Shown here piece by piece: positions 39,701-45,100 of a DNA stretch of 64,000 nucleotides. Origin of the DNA: Lutibacter sp. Hel_I_33_5 (GTDB lineage Bacteria; Bacteroidota; Bacteroidia; Flavobacteriales; Flavobacteriaceae); NCBI RefSeq assembly GCF_007827455.1, contig NZ_VISM01000001.1, forward strand, positions 1,031,501-1,095,500, given 5' to 3'. Each line of letters begins with the position of its first letter. The first letter of the stretch is position 1. Below the pieces are notes generated by a model, which saw only the letters and a list, made by a program, of their open reading frames with translations, was not told where the DNA came from and ran no database searches. A program made the translations under genes and the position numbers.

Positions 39701-40355
39701 TTGTTAAAGCATCATCAGTAATGTAACCTCCAACTATAGTAAATCCTAAAGGATTCGTTGCTCCTCCTCCAAATCTAAATTGGCATCCTGAATCATAGCC
39801 AAATACTTGCACAACAGTTCCGTCTTCTGTTGCCATCATTCCTAAACTAGTGGTTAAATTTGCATTGTTTGCTCTATTTGGTATACCTCCCCATCTAAAA
39901 TCTGTCCCTAAAGCTCTTGCTCCTTTAGATGTTAACGAACCTGCTTGCGCACCTGACCTACCTCGATAGTTAACATAAAATTTTTCTCCATTAATAGATT
40001 CTAAACGTAATCCTGCTTCAGTAATAACCACTCCAGTTTTAGCATTTGAAACAAGAGAAATATCATTATCTCCATTAGGTAAATCATACTTAATTGAGTT
40101 TCCTTTAGATAAATCGTTTAGTGTTGTTAATAAGGTATTCCCTTTATAAACACGTACAGAAAATTTTTCTGCAAGTGGTACAGGAGTAGATAAATACAAC
40201 GATTGTTGTTTTATCGCTGGTGGATTATTTTTATTACCATGGGTAACTTGCTTTAAAGGCGGTAAATAGTGTAGATTATCAAGTTGTGCAAAAATATTCT
40301 GCGTACATAAAAAAACAAGTAAGAAAAACAGAAGGTAGGATGGCGTTTTCTTCAT
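24774..40355 (-). CDS. Giant T9SS-exported repeat adhesin (SprB-like), 5193 residues
   Basis: This is a 5193-residue exported protein, probably a cell-surface adhesin. It has a signal peptide (about 1-23), an IgGFc-binding-like region (about 75-480), three DUF11 modules (about 560-930), thrombospondin type 3-like calcium-binding DxDxDG repeats (about 938-1000), and an Ig-like region. Seven EFCGPST-type Ig modules follow from about residue 1181, with Cys-paired sub-repeats between them; four 533-residue units are almost identical. Five DUF11 modules (about 4428-5090) and a gliding-motility-associated type B sorting domain (about 5099-5193, with NEFTPNDDGINDVF and VFNRWGNTVF) close the protein. 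The frame is open throughout, so the gene looks functional. Its own promoter lies at 40418-40448, and the PorP/SprF, OmpA, alkB and rluF genes follow. The adhesin role is inferred from SprB-like architecture. Confidence 0.9.
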   Translation of the reverse strand: MKKTPSYLLFFLLVFLCTQNIFAQLDNLHYLPPLKQVTHGNKNNPPAIKQQSLYLSTPVPLAEKFSVRVYKGNTLLTTLNDLSKGNSIKYDLPNGDNDISLVSNAKTGVVITEAGLRLESINGEKFYVNYRGRSGAQAGSLTSKGARALGTDFRWGGIPNRANNANLTTSLGMMATEDGTVVQVFGYDSGCQFRFGGGATNPLGFTIVGGYITDDALTIPLNKGESFVLEAPKNRTTSNIDGWLGASVTSNKPIVISNGGLNVGIRTTSASRDVGIDQPVATNALGREYVFVRGNGSNETEFPIIVGTQNGTNVYAGGNFVGTVNNGGYLEIPGTFYSSATAGANMYVTTSKDAYAYQCLQGKSGNSIQTIGMNFIAPVNCLLPDKLDEVGAINNIAGLTNNVEAALTIIASTSTPNANIVVRQNGVAVSLPAPVLAQGTSDWKTFFVNNLSGDVDVQSTGPIAVGTFMTDQNNAGLAGYFSGFDTVPVVEVELTGGGCFPGSDLEETTGNFDAYQWYYNNSPVLGANNSTLVPFGLGDYYVEVTKGTCSYNSAVVSVYNCDPDIVVKKTADTNGILEGEDVTFTVTVQSLGLQPVTNLVINDAFPAGLNIGAVTPSTGTWTQPNWSIGTMNAGEIHTLTLVGSAPAGSTGGDVTNIVSNTQDQTETTNQTPDDFSEDVTIFTGGITIDKSFVLNDGGDGVQAGDTVDFTFTVKNTGGTFLKDIIVDDPKLGGAISGPASGDGDSDGNLDQTETWIYTKQYTITTADVIAEKLENIATVDSKTPTNISKNAISNKVEINFELADLSISKTPSNTAPRLGDELTFTIRVINSSDDNATGVAIEDVLPIGYTYVAGSATNSGSHTSSKITWSGQTIFANTSKTFTYKVTVNPPTVLPNYPANEYENTVQITASDIGDPDSIPNNNIGIEDDQAKVVLPVEADYDKDGVNDSKDLDNDNDGILDSVEDANTDGDNNPKTNPTDTDNDGTPDYLDTDSDGDGCLDAIEANGNFTSAEITSSSNLADEDEGSVGADGVPTNTGSPQATTTGVTIADAMMIDTQPIDVSICTATSTTFTVAASGTRITDYSVTPNTTIAVPTTDIRYQWQVSSDAGGTYTNLSDGGIYTGTSTVTLMLTNAVNTLNNNRYKVLVTSINNSCALESSEATLTFKATPNPPTIIDPQEFCGPSTVSDLTASIGSGEELVWYDAATGGNLLADTTALASGDYYAASRDLTTGCVSPTTKATVIVKPVPSINQGTVTQISTCGGSDGSIALTNLTANTAYSVTYNKDSNPTSLTNALTDGSGNLLISSLPPGTYTDIQVTLNGCVSNTLSGPIVLAEPTPAAIAFSVKTDPTTCGGSDGTIVISGLENSASYSVSYEKDGTPTSPTITSSGTGTISLTGLPSGSYTNISVTKDNCTSNILSTAIVLMDPTAPNLGLSKVNDPVTCTGQGSLEFIGLGNTQNYTFSYILGGTNFNLSLTSDASGTLVVPNLDPGTYENMSVTIAGCTSNTVARAVISPPVISLGMVTNPTQCTGTGTIELEDLVSNTGYTLSYILNGASSATTKSVTSNNSGVITITDLGAGTYTDIKVIDGNNCSSNSIASVQITTPAVPNLLLGTVTNPDSCVTNSGSIQLTGLNTNTSYEVVYTLDGSATPVTQTLGTNSSSEIVLSNLSAGAYTDIKVTEVSTNCESTSVSATLTVPPSPSAPTVIDPQEFCGPSTVNDLTASIGSGEELVWYDAATGGNLLADTTALASGDYYAASRDLTTGCVSPTTKATVIVKPVPSINQGTVTQISTCGGSDGSIALTNLTANTAYSVTYNKDSNPTSLTNALTDGSGNLLISSLPPGTYTDIQVTLNGCVSNTLSGPIVLAEPTPAAIAFSVKTDPTTCGGSDGTIVISGLENSASYSVSYEKDGTPTSPTITSSGTGTISLTGLPSGSYTNISVTKDNCTSNILSTAIVLMDPTAPNLGLSKVNDPVTCTGQGSLEFIGLGNTQNYTFSYTLGGTNFNLSLTSDASGTLVVPNLDPGTYENMSVTIAGCTSNTVARAVISPPVISLGMVTNPTQCTGTGTIELEDLVSNTGYTLSYILNGASSATTKSVTSNNSGVITITDLGAGTYTDIKVIDGNNCSSNSIASVQITTPAVPNLLLGTVTNPDSCVTNSGSIQLTGLNTNTSYEVVYTLDGSATPVTQTLGTNSSSEIVLSNLSAGAYTDIKVTEVSTNCESTSVSATLTVPPSPSAPTVIDPQEFCGPSTVNDLTASIGSGEELVWYDAATGGNLLADTTALASGDYYAASRDLTTGCVSPTTKATVIVKPVPSINQGTVTQISTCGGSDGSIALTNLTANTAYSVTYNKDSNPTSLTNALTDGSGNLLISSLPPGTYTDIQVTLNGCVSNTLSGPIVLAEPTPAAIAFSVKTDPTTCGGSDGTIVISGLENSASYSVSYEKDGTPTSPTITSSGTGTISLTGLPSGSYTNISVTKDNCTSNILSTAIVLMDPTAPNLGLSKVNDPVTCTGQGSLEFIGLGNTQNYTFSYTLGGTNFNLSLTSDASGTLVVPNLDPGTYENMSVTIAGCTSNTVARAVISPPVISLGMVTNPTQCTGTGTIELEDLVSNTGYTLSYILNGASSATTKSVTSNNSGVITITDLGAGTYTDIKVIDGNNCSSNSIASVQITTPAVPNLLLGTVTNPDSCVTNSGSIQLTGLNTNTSYEVVYTLDGSATPVTQTLGTNSSSEIVLSNLSAGAYTDIKVTEVSTNCESTSVSATLTVPPSPSAPTVIDPQEFCGPSTVNDLTASIGSGEELVWYDAATGGNLLADTTALASGDYYAASRDLTTGCVSPTTKATVIVKPVPSINQGTVTQISTCGGSDGSIALTNLTANTAYSVTYNKDSNPTSLTNALTDGSGNLLISSLPPGTYTDIQVTLNGCVSNTLSGPIVLAEPTPAAIAFSVKTDPTTCGGSDGTIVISGLENSASYSVSYEKDGTPTSPTITSSGTGTISLTGLPSGSYTNISVTKDNCTSNILSTAIVLMDPTAPNLGLSKVNDPVTCTGQGSLEFIGLGNTQNYTFSYTLGGTNFNLSLTSDASGTLVVPNLDPGTYENMSVTIAGCTSNTVARAVISPPVISLGMVTNPTQCTGTGTIELEDLVSNTGYTLSYILNGASSATTKSVTSNNSGVITITDLGAGTYTDIKVIDGNNCSSNSIASVQITTPAVPNLLLGTVTNPDSCVTNSGSIQLTGLNTNTSYEVVYTLDGSATPVTQTLGTNSSSEIVLSNLSAGAYTDIKVTEVSTNCESTSVSATLTVPPSPSAPTVIDPQEFCGPSTVNDLTASIGSGEELVWYDAATGGNLLADTTALASGDYYAASRDLTTGCVSPTTKATVIVKPVPSINQGAVTQISTCGGSDGSIALTGLENSAIYSLTYKKDGGEITKTISSDVSGIINISNLLIGTYTDFKVDLNGCTSNTLPGPIIVSEPISAMIGFVSNTNPTTCGGSDGTIVISGLENGENYALTYKENSVDKNINITADASGNYTIAGLASGNYTAISVTKNDCTSNILSTNIVLMDPTAPNFSLSKVNDPTTCVEQGSIEFVNLSPSTNYTFNFTQNGVILTRSVTSDTNGALLVGNLDPGTYENMSVTIAGCISNTIARAVINPPVISLGTVTNSTVCNGTGTFEIKGLVNSSGYTVQYMLAGNTITQASTSTSNGSIIVTGLNAGTYTDVKVLDGNNCISNSIASVVISVPVSPIITLGTVTNSSSCDTGTGSLQLKSLISNTAYTVSYTLNGTVTNQSLSTDAIGEIVLSNLTDGNYTNIKVTDTSTNCDSNILSAVIENPSAPNQPTVNSTQEFCGPSTIGDLVGSVASGEELIWFDAAMNGNLLDNSTVLTSTNYYAASKDLSTGCISNTSVTSVTINVIPAITEGVISQITTCDGTNGGIQLTGLANATTYNLSYKKNGATVNSTSTTDGSGNIQISNLSEGNYIDFQVSLNGCMSNILSGPFVLNEPTPAVINLVSNSNPTSCGGNDGTIMISGLENGGNYTLTYKENSADKNVTITADGSGNYALNDLSAGNYTNISVVKDNCTSNVLEAVVLSDPMAANLVLEAVNNPMTCSGNGSIEFLGLAVNTSHSFVYTFNGTETTVALNSDANGKLIVPSLAPGLYENMYVVTAGCTSNTIARAVINPPVISLGEVVQPTQCTGTGSFEVLGLVENEPYNLVYTFNETVVDIASTSNASGSIVTMGLAVGTYTNIQVRSTDGCLSNTLASVDITSPASPNITLGTVVNSTSCSVGNGSFQISSLTANTSYQLSYEINGSSITKTVGSDTNGTINVVNVLAGNYTNIKVVDVSTSCTSNVLTATITEPVSPNVPTAMDQVFCGSSTISDIIGTVASGEELIWYDAMTGGNLLPNNSSISTGIYYAASRSLSTGCISNRVLINITVNACSNLSMEKVISNNNPNVGDEVTFTILLKNDGPDPATGVGIEDNLPIGYGNINLITQGGTLTNNKISWSNLNVPLTGLALTYKATVKTPTGVSGEYTNIAQVTASNSQDIDSTPNNDDGDQSENDEASNTISVEAVDLSLSKTVSDNNPNVGDILEFTLTIANDGPSIATGVGFEDTLPVGLTYQVTSASNNGIFSAFGNKITWSDLTIPVSGSIKVTYKVKVKEPTVIPVPVNEYKNVAQITASDVKDLDSSLNNDDGDQSEDDEANVNVTIQIADLSLAKTVSNSNPNVGDTIDFTLTLSNKGPDNATNVEFVDKLPVGLTYVASSASNNGVYNVAENTLTWSGLNIDTNKSADVTYQVKVNKPSVLPISTTEYKNIAQVTKSDQYDPNSRIGNDNGSQLEDDEAAVSIVPQVSDLSITKTVNTSDANVGDIIQFTIIVKNDGPDDATNVKVKDELPIGFDYVSDNVNGAYNDATGLWTIGVIANQASATLIMDVKVLTPTGAAGEYLNIAEVSEADQYDPDSDSGNGTTTNGEDDDDSSTINLIAVELAVTKTVDSPNPTVNDEINFTITITNNGPGLATNIILNETLPSGYQYISHTTTTGIYDEFTGDWSIASLADKAVTTLVVKVKVREQGDYENNVSITQLDQLDSNPSNNSGSSSTTPICLTIYNEFTPNDDGINDVFVIDCIEQYPNNVLEVFNRWGNTVFKMKNYNNSWNGTSNGRATINTDKKLPVGTYYYVLDLGNGITPQKGWIYINR
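27240..30389 (-). repeat. Two diverged copies of the adhesin repeat unit
   Basis: Downstream (in gene direction) of the identical array, two further units of about 1580 bp keep the same order of modules but differ widely in sequence. Their Ig-like modules start near 28840 (QEFCGPSTIGDL) and 27255 (VFCGSSTISDI). They look like older copies that escaped homogenisation. Confidence 0.85.
30390..36785 (-). repeat. Tandem array of four nearly identical 1599-bp coding repeats
   Basis: Landmarks recur exactly 1599 bp apart, for example near 30958, 32557, 34156 and 35755. The units are about 35187-36785, 33588-35186, 31989-33587 and 30390-31988. Each encodes 533 residues: one Ig-like module (GEELVWYDAATGGNLL) and five sub-repeats of 85-95 residues, each with two cysteines. 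By eye only a few differences are seen: A/G at 36714, 35115, 33516 and 31917 (A,G,A,G; synonymous), and A at 35956 where the others have G (Ile for Thr). Similarity fades at both ends. The length keeps the reading frame, so copy number can change without breaking the gene. Confidence 0.95.
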
Positions 40356-40417
40356 ATGGGAAAATAATAAGATCTATTTATTAATAAAATATCTACTAGA
40401 TATTTGACACTAAAATA

Positions 40418-40448
40418 CAAAAATAGTCACTTCAAAAGTAATAATCAA
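40418..40448 (-). promoter_or_regulatory. Promoter of the giant adhesin operon
   Basis: On the minus strand TTG (40448-40446), a 20-nt spacer and TATTTTTG (40425-40418) fit the flavobacterial consensus. The -7 element ends 62 nt before the ATG, leaving a leader of about 55 nt. Confidence 0.7.
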
Positions 40449-40500
40449 CCCTTGAAAATTAATTTTTATTGGACACCTTAATTTCTTGTTAAATGTTATG

Positions 40501-40536
40501 AAAACAAAAAACCTCACAACAATGTTGTGAGGTTTT
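40501..40536 (-). terminator. Terminator after tRNA-Ser(TGA)
   Basis: The stem ACCTCACAAC/GTTGTGAGGT with loop AAT (40521-40523) directly follows the tRNA 3' end on the minus strand. A U-rich tract follows. Confidence 0.88.
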
Positions 40537-40537
40537 G

Positions 40538-40622
40538 CGGAGAGTAAGGGATTCGAACCCCTGGACCTGTTACAGTCAACAGTTTTCAAGACTGCCGCAT
40601 TCGACCACTCTGCCAACTCTCC
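40538..40622 (-). tRNA. tRNA-Ser(TGA)
   Basis: This 85-nt minus-strand cloverleaf has a long variable arm. The acceptor stem pairs GGAGAGT with ACTCTCC and the discriminator is G. The anticodon loop CTTGAAA gives anticodon TGA for UCN serine codons. It has its own promoter and terminator, so it is a single-gene transcript. Confidence 0.95.
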
Positions 40623-40633
40623 TTTAGCGGTGG

Positions 40634-40662
40634 CAAATATAAAAAGCTTTTTCTTTATGCAA
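40634..40662 (-). promoter_or_regulatory. tRNA-Ser(TGA) promoter
   Basis: On the minus strand TTG (40662-40660), an 18-nt spacer and TATATTTG (40641-40634) match the consensus. The -7 element ends 12 nt before the tRNA 5' end. Confidence 0.7.
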
Positions 40663-40728
40663 AAGGTTTTTCATGTTTTTTAAAATAAAAATTTCACCTC
40701 CCCATAAATATCTTTTACCTATTATAAA

Positions 40729-40759
40729 TTGTAACTTTTATCTTAATAAAGTAACTTTG
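40729..40759 (+). promoter_or_regulatory. aroC promoter
   Basis: TTG (40729-40731), a 20-nt spacer and TAACTTTG (40752-40759) fit the flavobacterial promoter consensus exactly. The -7 element ends 17 nt before the aroC ATG, so the leader is very short. Confidence 0.75.
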
Positions 40760-40776
40760 TAGCTTAATTTACTTTT

Positions 40777-41838
40777 ATGTTCAATTCCTTTGGAAATATT
40801 TTAAAACTTACTACGTATGGAGAATCTCACGGTATCGCAATTGGCGGTGTTATTGATGGATTTCCTGCTGGTTTAACTGTAGATTTTGAAGCTATTCAAA
40901 AAGAGTTAGATAGACGTAAACCAGGTCAGTCTAAAATTGTTACACAACGTAAAGAACCAGATACTGTAGAATTTTTATCGGGTATTTTTGAAGGAAAAAC
41001 TACAGGAGCTTCTATTGGTTTTGTGATAAAAAATACCAATCAGAAAAGTAAAGATTACAATCATAATACAAATGTTTATAGACCTTCGCATGCAGATTAC
41101 ACCTACGATAAAAAATATGGTGTAAGAGATCATAGAGGTGGCGGAAGAACTTCTGCACGTGAAACTGCAAACTGGGTTGTTGCTGGCGCTTTAGCCAAAC
41201 AACTAGTTGCACATATTAATATTAATGCCTTTACCTCTTCCGTTGGAGAAATATTTTTAGAAAAACCGTACCAAGATCTTGATTTTTCTAAAACAGAATC
41301 TAATGATGTTCGTTGTCCAGATGAAACATCCGCAGAAAAAATGATTTCTAAAATCAAAGAAATAAGAAAAGCGGGGGAAACTATTGGAGGGACTATAACG
41401 TGTGTTGCTCAAAATATGCCTGTTGGCTTAGGCGAACCTATTTTTAGAAAATTACATGCAGAATTAGGAAAAGCAATGCTTTCTATTAATGCTGTAAAGG
41501 GTTTTGAATTTGGAAGTGGATTTTGCGGCGCAAAAATGAAAGGCTCTGAGCATAATGATATTTTTAATGCTGATGGCACAACTCAGTCTAATTTATCTGG
41601 CGGAATTCAAGGTGGTGTAAGTAACGGAATGGATGTTTATTTTAGAGTTGCTTTTAAACCTGTTGCAACCATTATGCAAAATCAACAGACCATAAATTCT
41701 GAAGGAGAACTAACCGAAATTCAAGGAAAAGGACGACATGACCCTTGTGTTGTACCAAGAGCCGTACCTATTATAGAAGCTTTAACTGCATTGGTTTTAG
41801 CTGATTTTTGGTTACTTGATAAAACACGAAGAATTTAA
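40777..41838 (+). CDS. aroC: Chorismate synthase
   Basis: This 353-residue protein makes chorismate from EPSP, the last step of the shikimate pathway, using reduced FMN. Signature motifs are present: [19 protein letters not shown] near the N-terminus, [14 protein letters not shown] and [15 protein letters not shown] near residue 115, and the C-terminal [14 protein letters not shown]. The length is as expected. It is followed 8 nt later by a Crp-like regulator gene and is probably co-transcribed with it. Confidence 0.96.
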   Translation: MFNSFGNILKLTTYGESHGIAIGGVIDGFPAGLTVDFEAIQKELDRRKPGQSKIVTQRKEPDTVEFLSGIFEGKTTGASIGFVIKNTNQKSKDYNHNTNVYRPSHADYTYDKKYGVRDHRGGGRTSARETANWVVAGALAKQLVAHININAFTSSVGEIFLEKPYQDLDFSKTESNDVRCPDETSAEKMISKIKEIRKAGETIGGTITCVAQNMPVGLGEPIFRKLHAELGKAMLSINAVKGFEFGSGFCGAKMKGSEHNDIFNADGTTQSNLSGGIQGGVSNGMDVYFRVAFKPVATIMQNQQTINSEGELTEIQGKGRHDPCVVPRAVPIIEALTALVLADFWLLDKTRRI

Positions 41839-41846
41839 AATAAATT

Positions 41847-42383
41847 ATGAACTCTTTAGAACTAATCATTCAGAAATTAGAGAGTCATTGGGAAGATACA
41901 ATCACATTAAAAAGAAACGATTTTCTAGTTTCTAAAAATTCAGTAAGCACCAATCTATATTTAGTTGTGGAAGGTAGTTTACGTGTTTTTATTGAAGATG
42001 AAATTGAAGAACATACCATACGTTTTGGGTATCAAAACTCAATTATTACCGCTTTAGATTCATTTCTTACTGATAAACCAACTTCATTTTATATTCAAGC
42101 ATTAAAAAAGTGTACGTTAAAAGTAATTTCTAAAAAAACCTATTTAGAAGTAATTAATTCAAGTAAAGAAAATGAAGATGCTTGGAAAAAATTATTGGAG
42201 AGTTTTGTGTATCAACAAATAGAACGTGAGGTTGATTTAATTACCTATTCACCTCAAAAAAGATTTGAACGTGTGTTTAAAAGAAGTCCGCAAGTATTTC
42301 AAGAAATTCCACAGAAATATATTGCTTCCTATTTAAGAATGACCCCAGAAACTTTGTCTAGAATTTTAAAAAATCTTGATTAG
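41847..42383 (+). CDS. Crp/Fnr-family transcriptional regulator
   Basis: This 178-residue protein has an N-terminal cyclic-nucleotide-binding-like beta-roll (about 10-120, with STNLYLVVEGSLRVF) and a short C-terminal helix-turn-helix whose recognition part is IASYLRMTPETLSRILKNL (about 160-178). The usual cAMP-binding signature is not clearly conserved, and no Cys cluster for an iron-sulfur centre is seen, so the ligand is unknown. Such short regulators are common in Bacteroidota. It follows aroC by 8 nt and precedes a DinB-like gene; its target is unknown. Confidence 0.85.
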   Translation: MNSLELIIQKLESHWEDTITLKRNDFLVSKNSVSTNLYLVVEGSLRVFIEDEIEEHTIRFGYQNSIITALDSFLTDKPTSFYIQALKKCTLKVISKKTYLEVINSSKENEDAWKKLLESFVYQQIEREVDLITYSPQKRFERVFKRSPQVFQEIPQKYIASYLRMTPETLSRILKNLD

Positions 42384-42433
42384 AATCAACTTTTAAAAGC
42401 TTATAATATATCAACTTTGTAAAAAACAACGTG

Positions 42434-42982
42434 ATGATTATAAATAGCAATCAATTATTATCTGAATTAAACGCATTAGTTTCCTCTCACATAGAAGAAG
42501 CTAAATTATTTCTAACAGTAACAGACGATAAACTACAAAATAAGATAAATCCAGAATCGTGGTCTGTTATAGAGTGCATAGAACATTTAAACTTATATGC
42601 TGTCTTTTATAATACAGAAATAAACAAGTGTTTAAATAATTCAACTAAGGTTTCTGAACCTAATTTTAAAAGCGGTTTTTTAGGAAATAAATTTGCTTTA
42701 GATATGTTACCAAAAGAAGGAATGAAAACGATGAAAACCTTTAAAAGTAAAAACCCTATTCATTCTAAATTAGACACTAAAAAAGTATTGACTACTTTTA
42801 TTACCTATCAAGAAGAGTTACTAGATTTATTAGAAATAGCAAAAGATAAAAACCTAACTAAGAATAAAACAAAAATTACCTTACCACTTTTAACCTTTAG
42901 ATTAGGTGATACTTTTAGATTTGTTATCTATCATAATCAAAGACATATTGTACAAGCTAAACGTGTACTGGATTCGTTATAA
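42434..42982 (+). CDS. DinB-superfamily protein
   Basis: This protein of about 182 residues matches the DinB four-helix metal-binding fold. The segment NPESWSVIECIEHLNLY (about residues 37-53) has the first His, and YHNQRHIVQAKRVLDSL at the C-terminus has the paired His residues. The family includes putative metal-dependent thiol transferases; no exact function can be named. I prefer the ATG at 42434 over the adjacent GTG at 42431. It follows the Crp-like regulator by 50 nt. Confidence 0.82.
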   Translation: MIINSNQLLSELNALVSSHIEEAKLFLTVTDDKLQNKINPESWSVIECIEHLNLYAVFYNTEINKCLNNSTKVSEPNFKSGFLGNKFALDMLPKEGMKTMKTFKSKNPIHSKLDTKKVLTTFITYQEELLDLLEIAKDKNLTKNKTKITLPLLTFRLGDTFRFVIYHNQRHIVQAKRVLDSL

Positions 42983-43017
42983 AATTTAGTTTGTTTCTAA
43001 ACTTATTTTCTGATAAC

Positions 43018-43101
43018 TTCGCTAACTCCGAATATAAATCACATGTGCTGAACTGGTTTCAGTATTGAAACGATGCATATTCGTAAAGTTGTGTATAATG
43101 T
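43018..43101. repeat. Upstream arm of inverted repeats flanking the second TlpA-like gene
   Basis: TTCGCTAAC (43018-43026) and TTGTGTATAATGT (43089-43101) both recur inverted downstream of the TlpA-like gene, at 44689-44697 and 44554-44566. A small hairpin GTTTCA/TGAAAC lies between them. The arrangement suggests a cassette or an intergenic repeat family. Confidence 0.5.
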
Positions 43102-43160
43102 AACAGTGAGAAAGAAATATTAATTTGAATAATTTTTACAAATTGCTAAATAATATTAAT

Positions 43161-44414
43161 ATGAAAAAAATATTTCTTACTTTTCTTACTATTATTTTTT
43201 TTTATTGTACTTCGAAAAAAGAAGAAACTAATATAATTCATTTAAAACTAAGAGAAGTTAATAATTTTGGTTCTTTTAAAAAGTCTTTTTCCATGCTGCT
43301 TAAGAGTTCTTCAGAAAAAGCAGAAAAAGAAAGTAAAGGAATTCCAAAAGATTGGAAAGAGTTTTATATTAAGCGAATTTGGATTGACGCATTTCAAGTA
43401 GTTTATCAAGACTTTATCAAGAAAAATTTAGACGAATCAAAATTTAATGATAAATATAAAACGTGGATAAAAAATCCGAACCAAAGAAAACTTTCCAAAA
43501 AATCAATTAATAGCTATGTTAATATTATTTTTAGAGAAAATAAAAATGGAGAAGTTGAATATATTTTAGATACGAATAACAATAAAGACTTCTCAGATGA
43601 AGAAATCAGAATTCCATTAAAAGTTAGTGATAATTTTAACTATTCAATTAGCGCAAAAAAATCACCTTTTGTAGATTATCAATTGAGCACGAATAATGGA
43701 ATTTTAAAAGAAAAAGTAAAAGTTCTAGTTTTGTTAAATTCAAATAAAGATTTAATGTATGGGTTTCCCCAAATTTTTGAAACTTCATTTTTAAATAGAA
43801 AAATACAGGTAAGTCATGGTTTTTCAAATGTAACTTTTGATGAAAAATCTGTATTTATGATTGAGAATAAAAAAGAAGAAATTAATATACATGAAATAGT
43901 GAAAATTGATGATTTTATGTATAAAAATCTTGGTGTAAACATTAATACCAAAACATTAATTTTAGAACGAATTCCAAGAGATAAAGAACTTTTTTCTACA
44001 AACGTAGGTTTTAAAGCTATTCCTTTTAAGATTAAAAAAATGAATTCTAAAGATTCTATTTCAATATTAAACTACAGAGGTAAATTCATCTATATCGATT
44101 TTTGGGGAACTTGGTGTGCTCCATGTTTAATGGAAATTCCAACTATAGAATATGCTTACGAAGAAACTTCCAGAAGTGATATTGAGTTTTTAGGAATTGC
44201 AGTTCATGACACTAAAGAAAAAGTTAAATCATTTAATCTAATCTACCCTCAATTTTTGGAAAGTGATTCTAAAAATTTAAAAGAAAAGTATAATATAATA
44301 AAGTATCCAACTACTTTTTTAATCGATAGAAAAGGAAAAATTGTAGCTAAAGATTTAAAAGGAGAAAAATTGTTAGACACACTTAATTTTTACATCAAAA
44401 ATTATAAAAACTAA
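43161..44414 (+). CDS. TlpA-family thioredoxin-like lipoprotein
   Basis: This protein of about 417 residues starts MKKIFLTFLTIIFFYCTSKKE, a lipoprotein signal with Cys16 as the probable lipid site, so the ATG at 43161 is preferred over the TTG at 43125. The middle 270 residues are not recognised. The C-terminal thioredoxin domain (about 290-417) has WGTWCAPC and the cis-Pro segment KYPTTFLIDRKG. It probably acts on disulfides in the envelope. The gene stands in a sparse, AT-rich stretch between short inverted repeats. It is a different lineage from the TlpA-like gene at 13712, sharing only the C-terminal domain. Confidence 0.85.
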   Translation: MKKIFLTFLTIIFFYCTSKKEETNIIHLKLREVNNFGSFKKSFSMLLKSSSEKAEKESKGIPKDWKEFYIKRIWIDAFQVVYQDFIKKNLDESKFNDKYKTWIKNPNQRKLSKKSINSYVNIIFRENKNGEVEYILDTNNNKDFSDEEIRIPLKVSDNFNYSISAKKSPFVDYQLSTNNGILKEKVKVLVLLNSNKDLMYGFPQIFETSFLNRKIQVSHGFSNVTFDEKSVFMIENKKEEINIHEIVKIDDFMYKNLGVNINTKTLILERIPRDKELFSTNVGFKAIPFKIKKMNSKDSISILNYRGKFIYIDFWGTWCAPCLMEIPTIEYAYEETSRSDIEFLGIAVHDTKEKVKSFNLIYPQFLESDSKNLKEKYNIIKYPTTFLIDRKGKIVAKDLKGEKLLDTLNFYIKNYKN

Positions 44415-44553
44415 TATTAAATGTTTTTTTACTTAAAAAAAGTAGAAAATTAAATTTATAGTAAAATGAACAATTGAAGAAAAAGAAATTAAGTATATTT
44501 CCTATTATTTAATCAGATTGTCGAATTACGAAAATGAAATAATAACCAAAAAT

Positions 44554-44697
44554 ACATTATACACAAAAACCTTATATAATTTATTACTGGCTTCTTGTCT
44601 ACTAACGAAAGTCCTCACAGACTTTCTTGGCTGGTAAGTATTTACTAAATTAGTTGCTTTAAATTCGCAACAAACCATATACAACAACGTTAGCGAA
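44554..44697. repeat. Downstream arm of inverted repeats flanking the second TlpA-like gene
   Basis: ACATTATACACAA (44554-44566) and GTTAGCGAA (44689-44697) are exact inverse complements of the two upstream motifs at 43089-43101 and 43018-43026. A 7-bp hairpin lies between them. Confidence 0.5.
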
Positions 44698-44716
44698 ACC
44701 TTAAAGAAATCATAAA

Positions 44717-44749
44717 AAAAACCGAAACTAGTTAGTTTCGGTTTTTTTA
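44717..44749. terminator. Terminator downstream of the DUF3467 gene
   Basis: The stem ACCGAAACT/AGTTTCGGT with loop AGTT (44730-44733) is flanked by an A7 run and a T7 run. It serves the minus-strand DUF3467 gene and can work in both directions. Confidence 0.85.
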
Positions 44750-44751
44750 TT

Positions 44752-45063
44752 TTATGCTTGACCAGTAGGTCCAAAATTCATTGGAATTGGTGGTTGCTCA
44801 TAATCTTTTATTTCACCATGTGCTTCTTCAAACTTTCTAACATTATCTGCTAAAGCCTTTGTAAGTCTTTTAGCATGCTGTGGTGTTAATATAATTCTAG
44901 ATTTTACTTTTGCCTTTGGAATACCTGGCATAATATTTATAAAATCTACAATAAACTCTGATACAGAATGATTTATAATTGCAAGGTTAGAATATGTTCC
45001 TTCAGCAATTTCTTGGTCTAATTCAATATTTAACTGACCATCGTTATTTTGATTTTCTTCCAT
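44752..45063 (-). CDS. DUF3467 domain-containing protein
   Basis: This 103-residue protein matches DUF3467 across its length, including YSNLAIINHSVSEFIVDF, MPGIPKAKVKSRIILTPQHAKRL and the C-terminal Pro-rich tail. No enzyme motif, signal peptide or membrane segment is seen. The fold resembles small beta-alpha proteins found next to rpoC in many Bacteroidota, which hints at a link with transcription. The function is unknown. It lies 122 bp after rpoC, beyond that gene's probable terminator. Confidence 0.88.
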   Translation of the reverse strand: MEENQNNDGQLNIELDQEIAEGTYSNLAIINHSVSEFIVDFINIMPGIPKAKVKSRIILTPQHAKRLTKALADNVRKFEEAHGEIKDYEQPPIPMNFGPTGQA

Positions 45064-45100
45064 AATTTGTAACGTTAAGTTGTATAACTGTTGAAAAGTA

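Larger units (their letters stand above)
44415..44751. other. 337-bp intergenic region with repeat arms and a terminator
   Basis: I see no gene here. It holds the downstream arms of two inverted repeats (44554-44566 and 44689-44697), a perfect 7-bp hairpin GAAAGTC/GACTTTC (44607-44613 and 44620-44626), and the terminator at 44717-44749. A short minus-strand reading frame across it includes the terminator and is judged spurious. Confidence 0.6.

Noticed and set aside
43125..43160. TTG start giving 12 more residues to the second TlpA-like lipoprotein
   Set aside because: The extension would precede the lipoprotein signal and put it away from the N-terminus; the ATG at 43161 gives a normal signal.
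44526..44774. 82-codon minus-strand frame
   Set aside because: It spans the DUF3467 terminator and part of that gene in another frame, and shows no recognisable family or signal.
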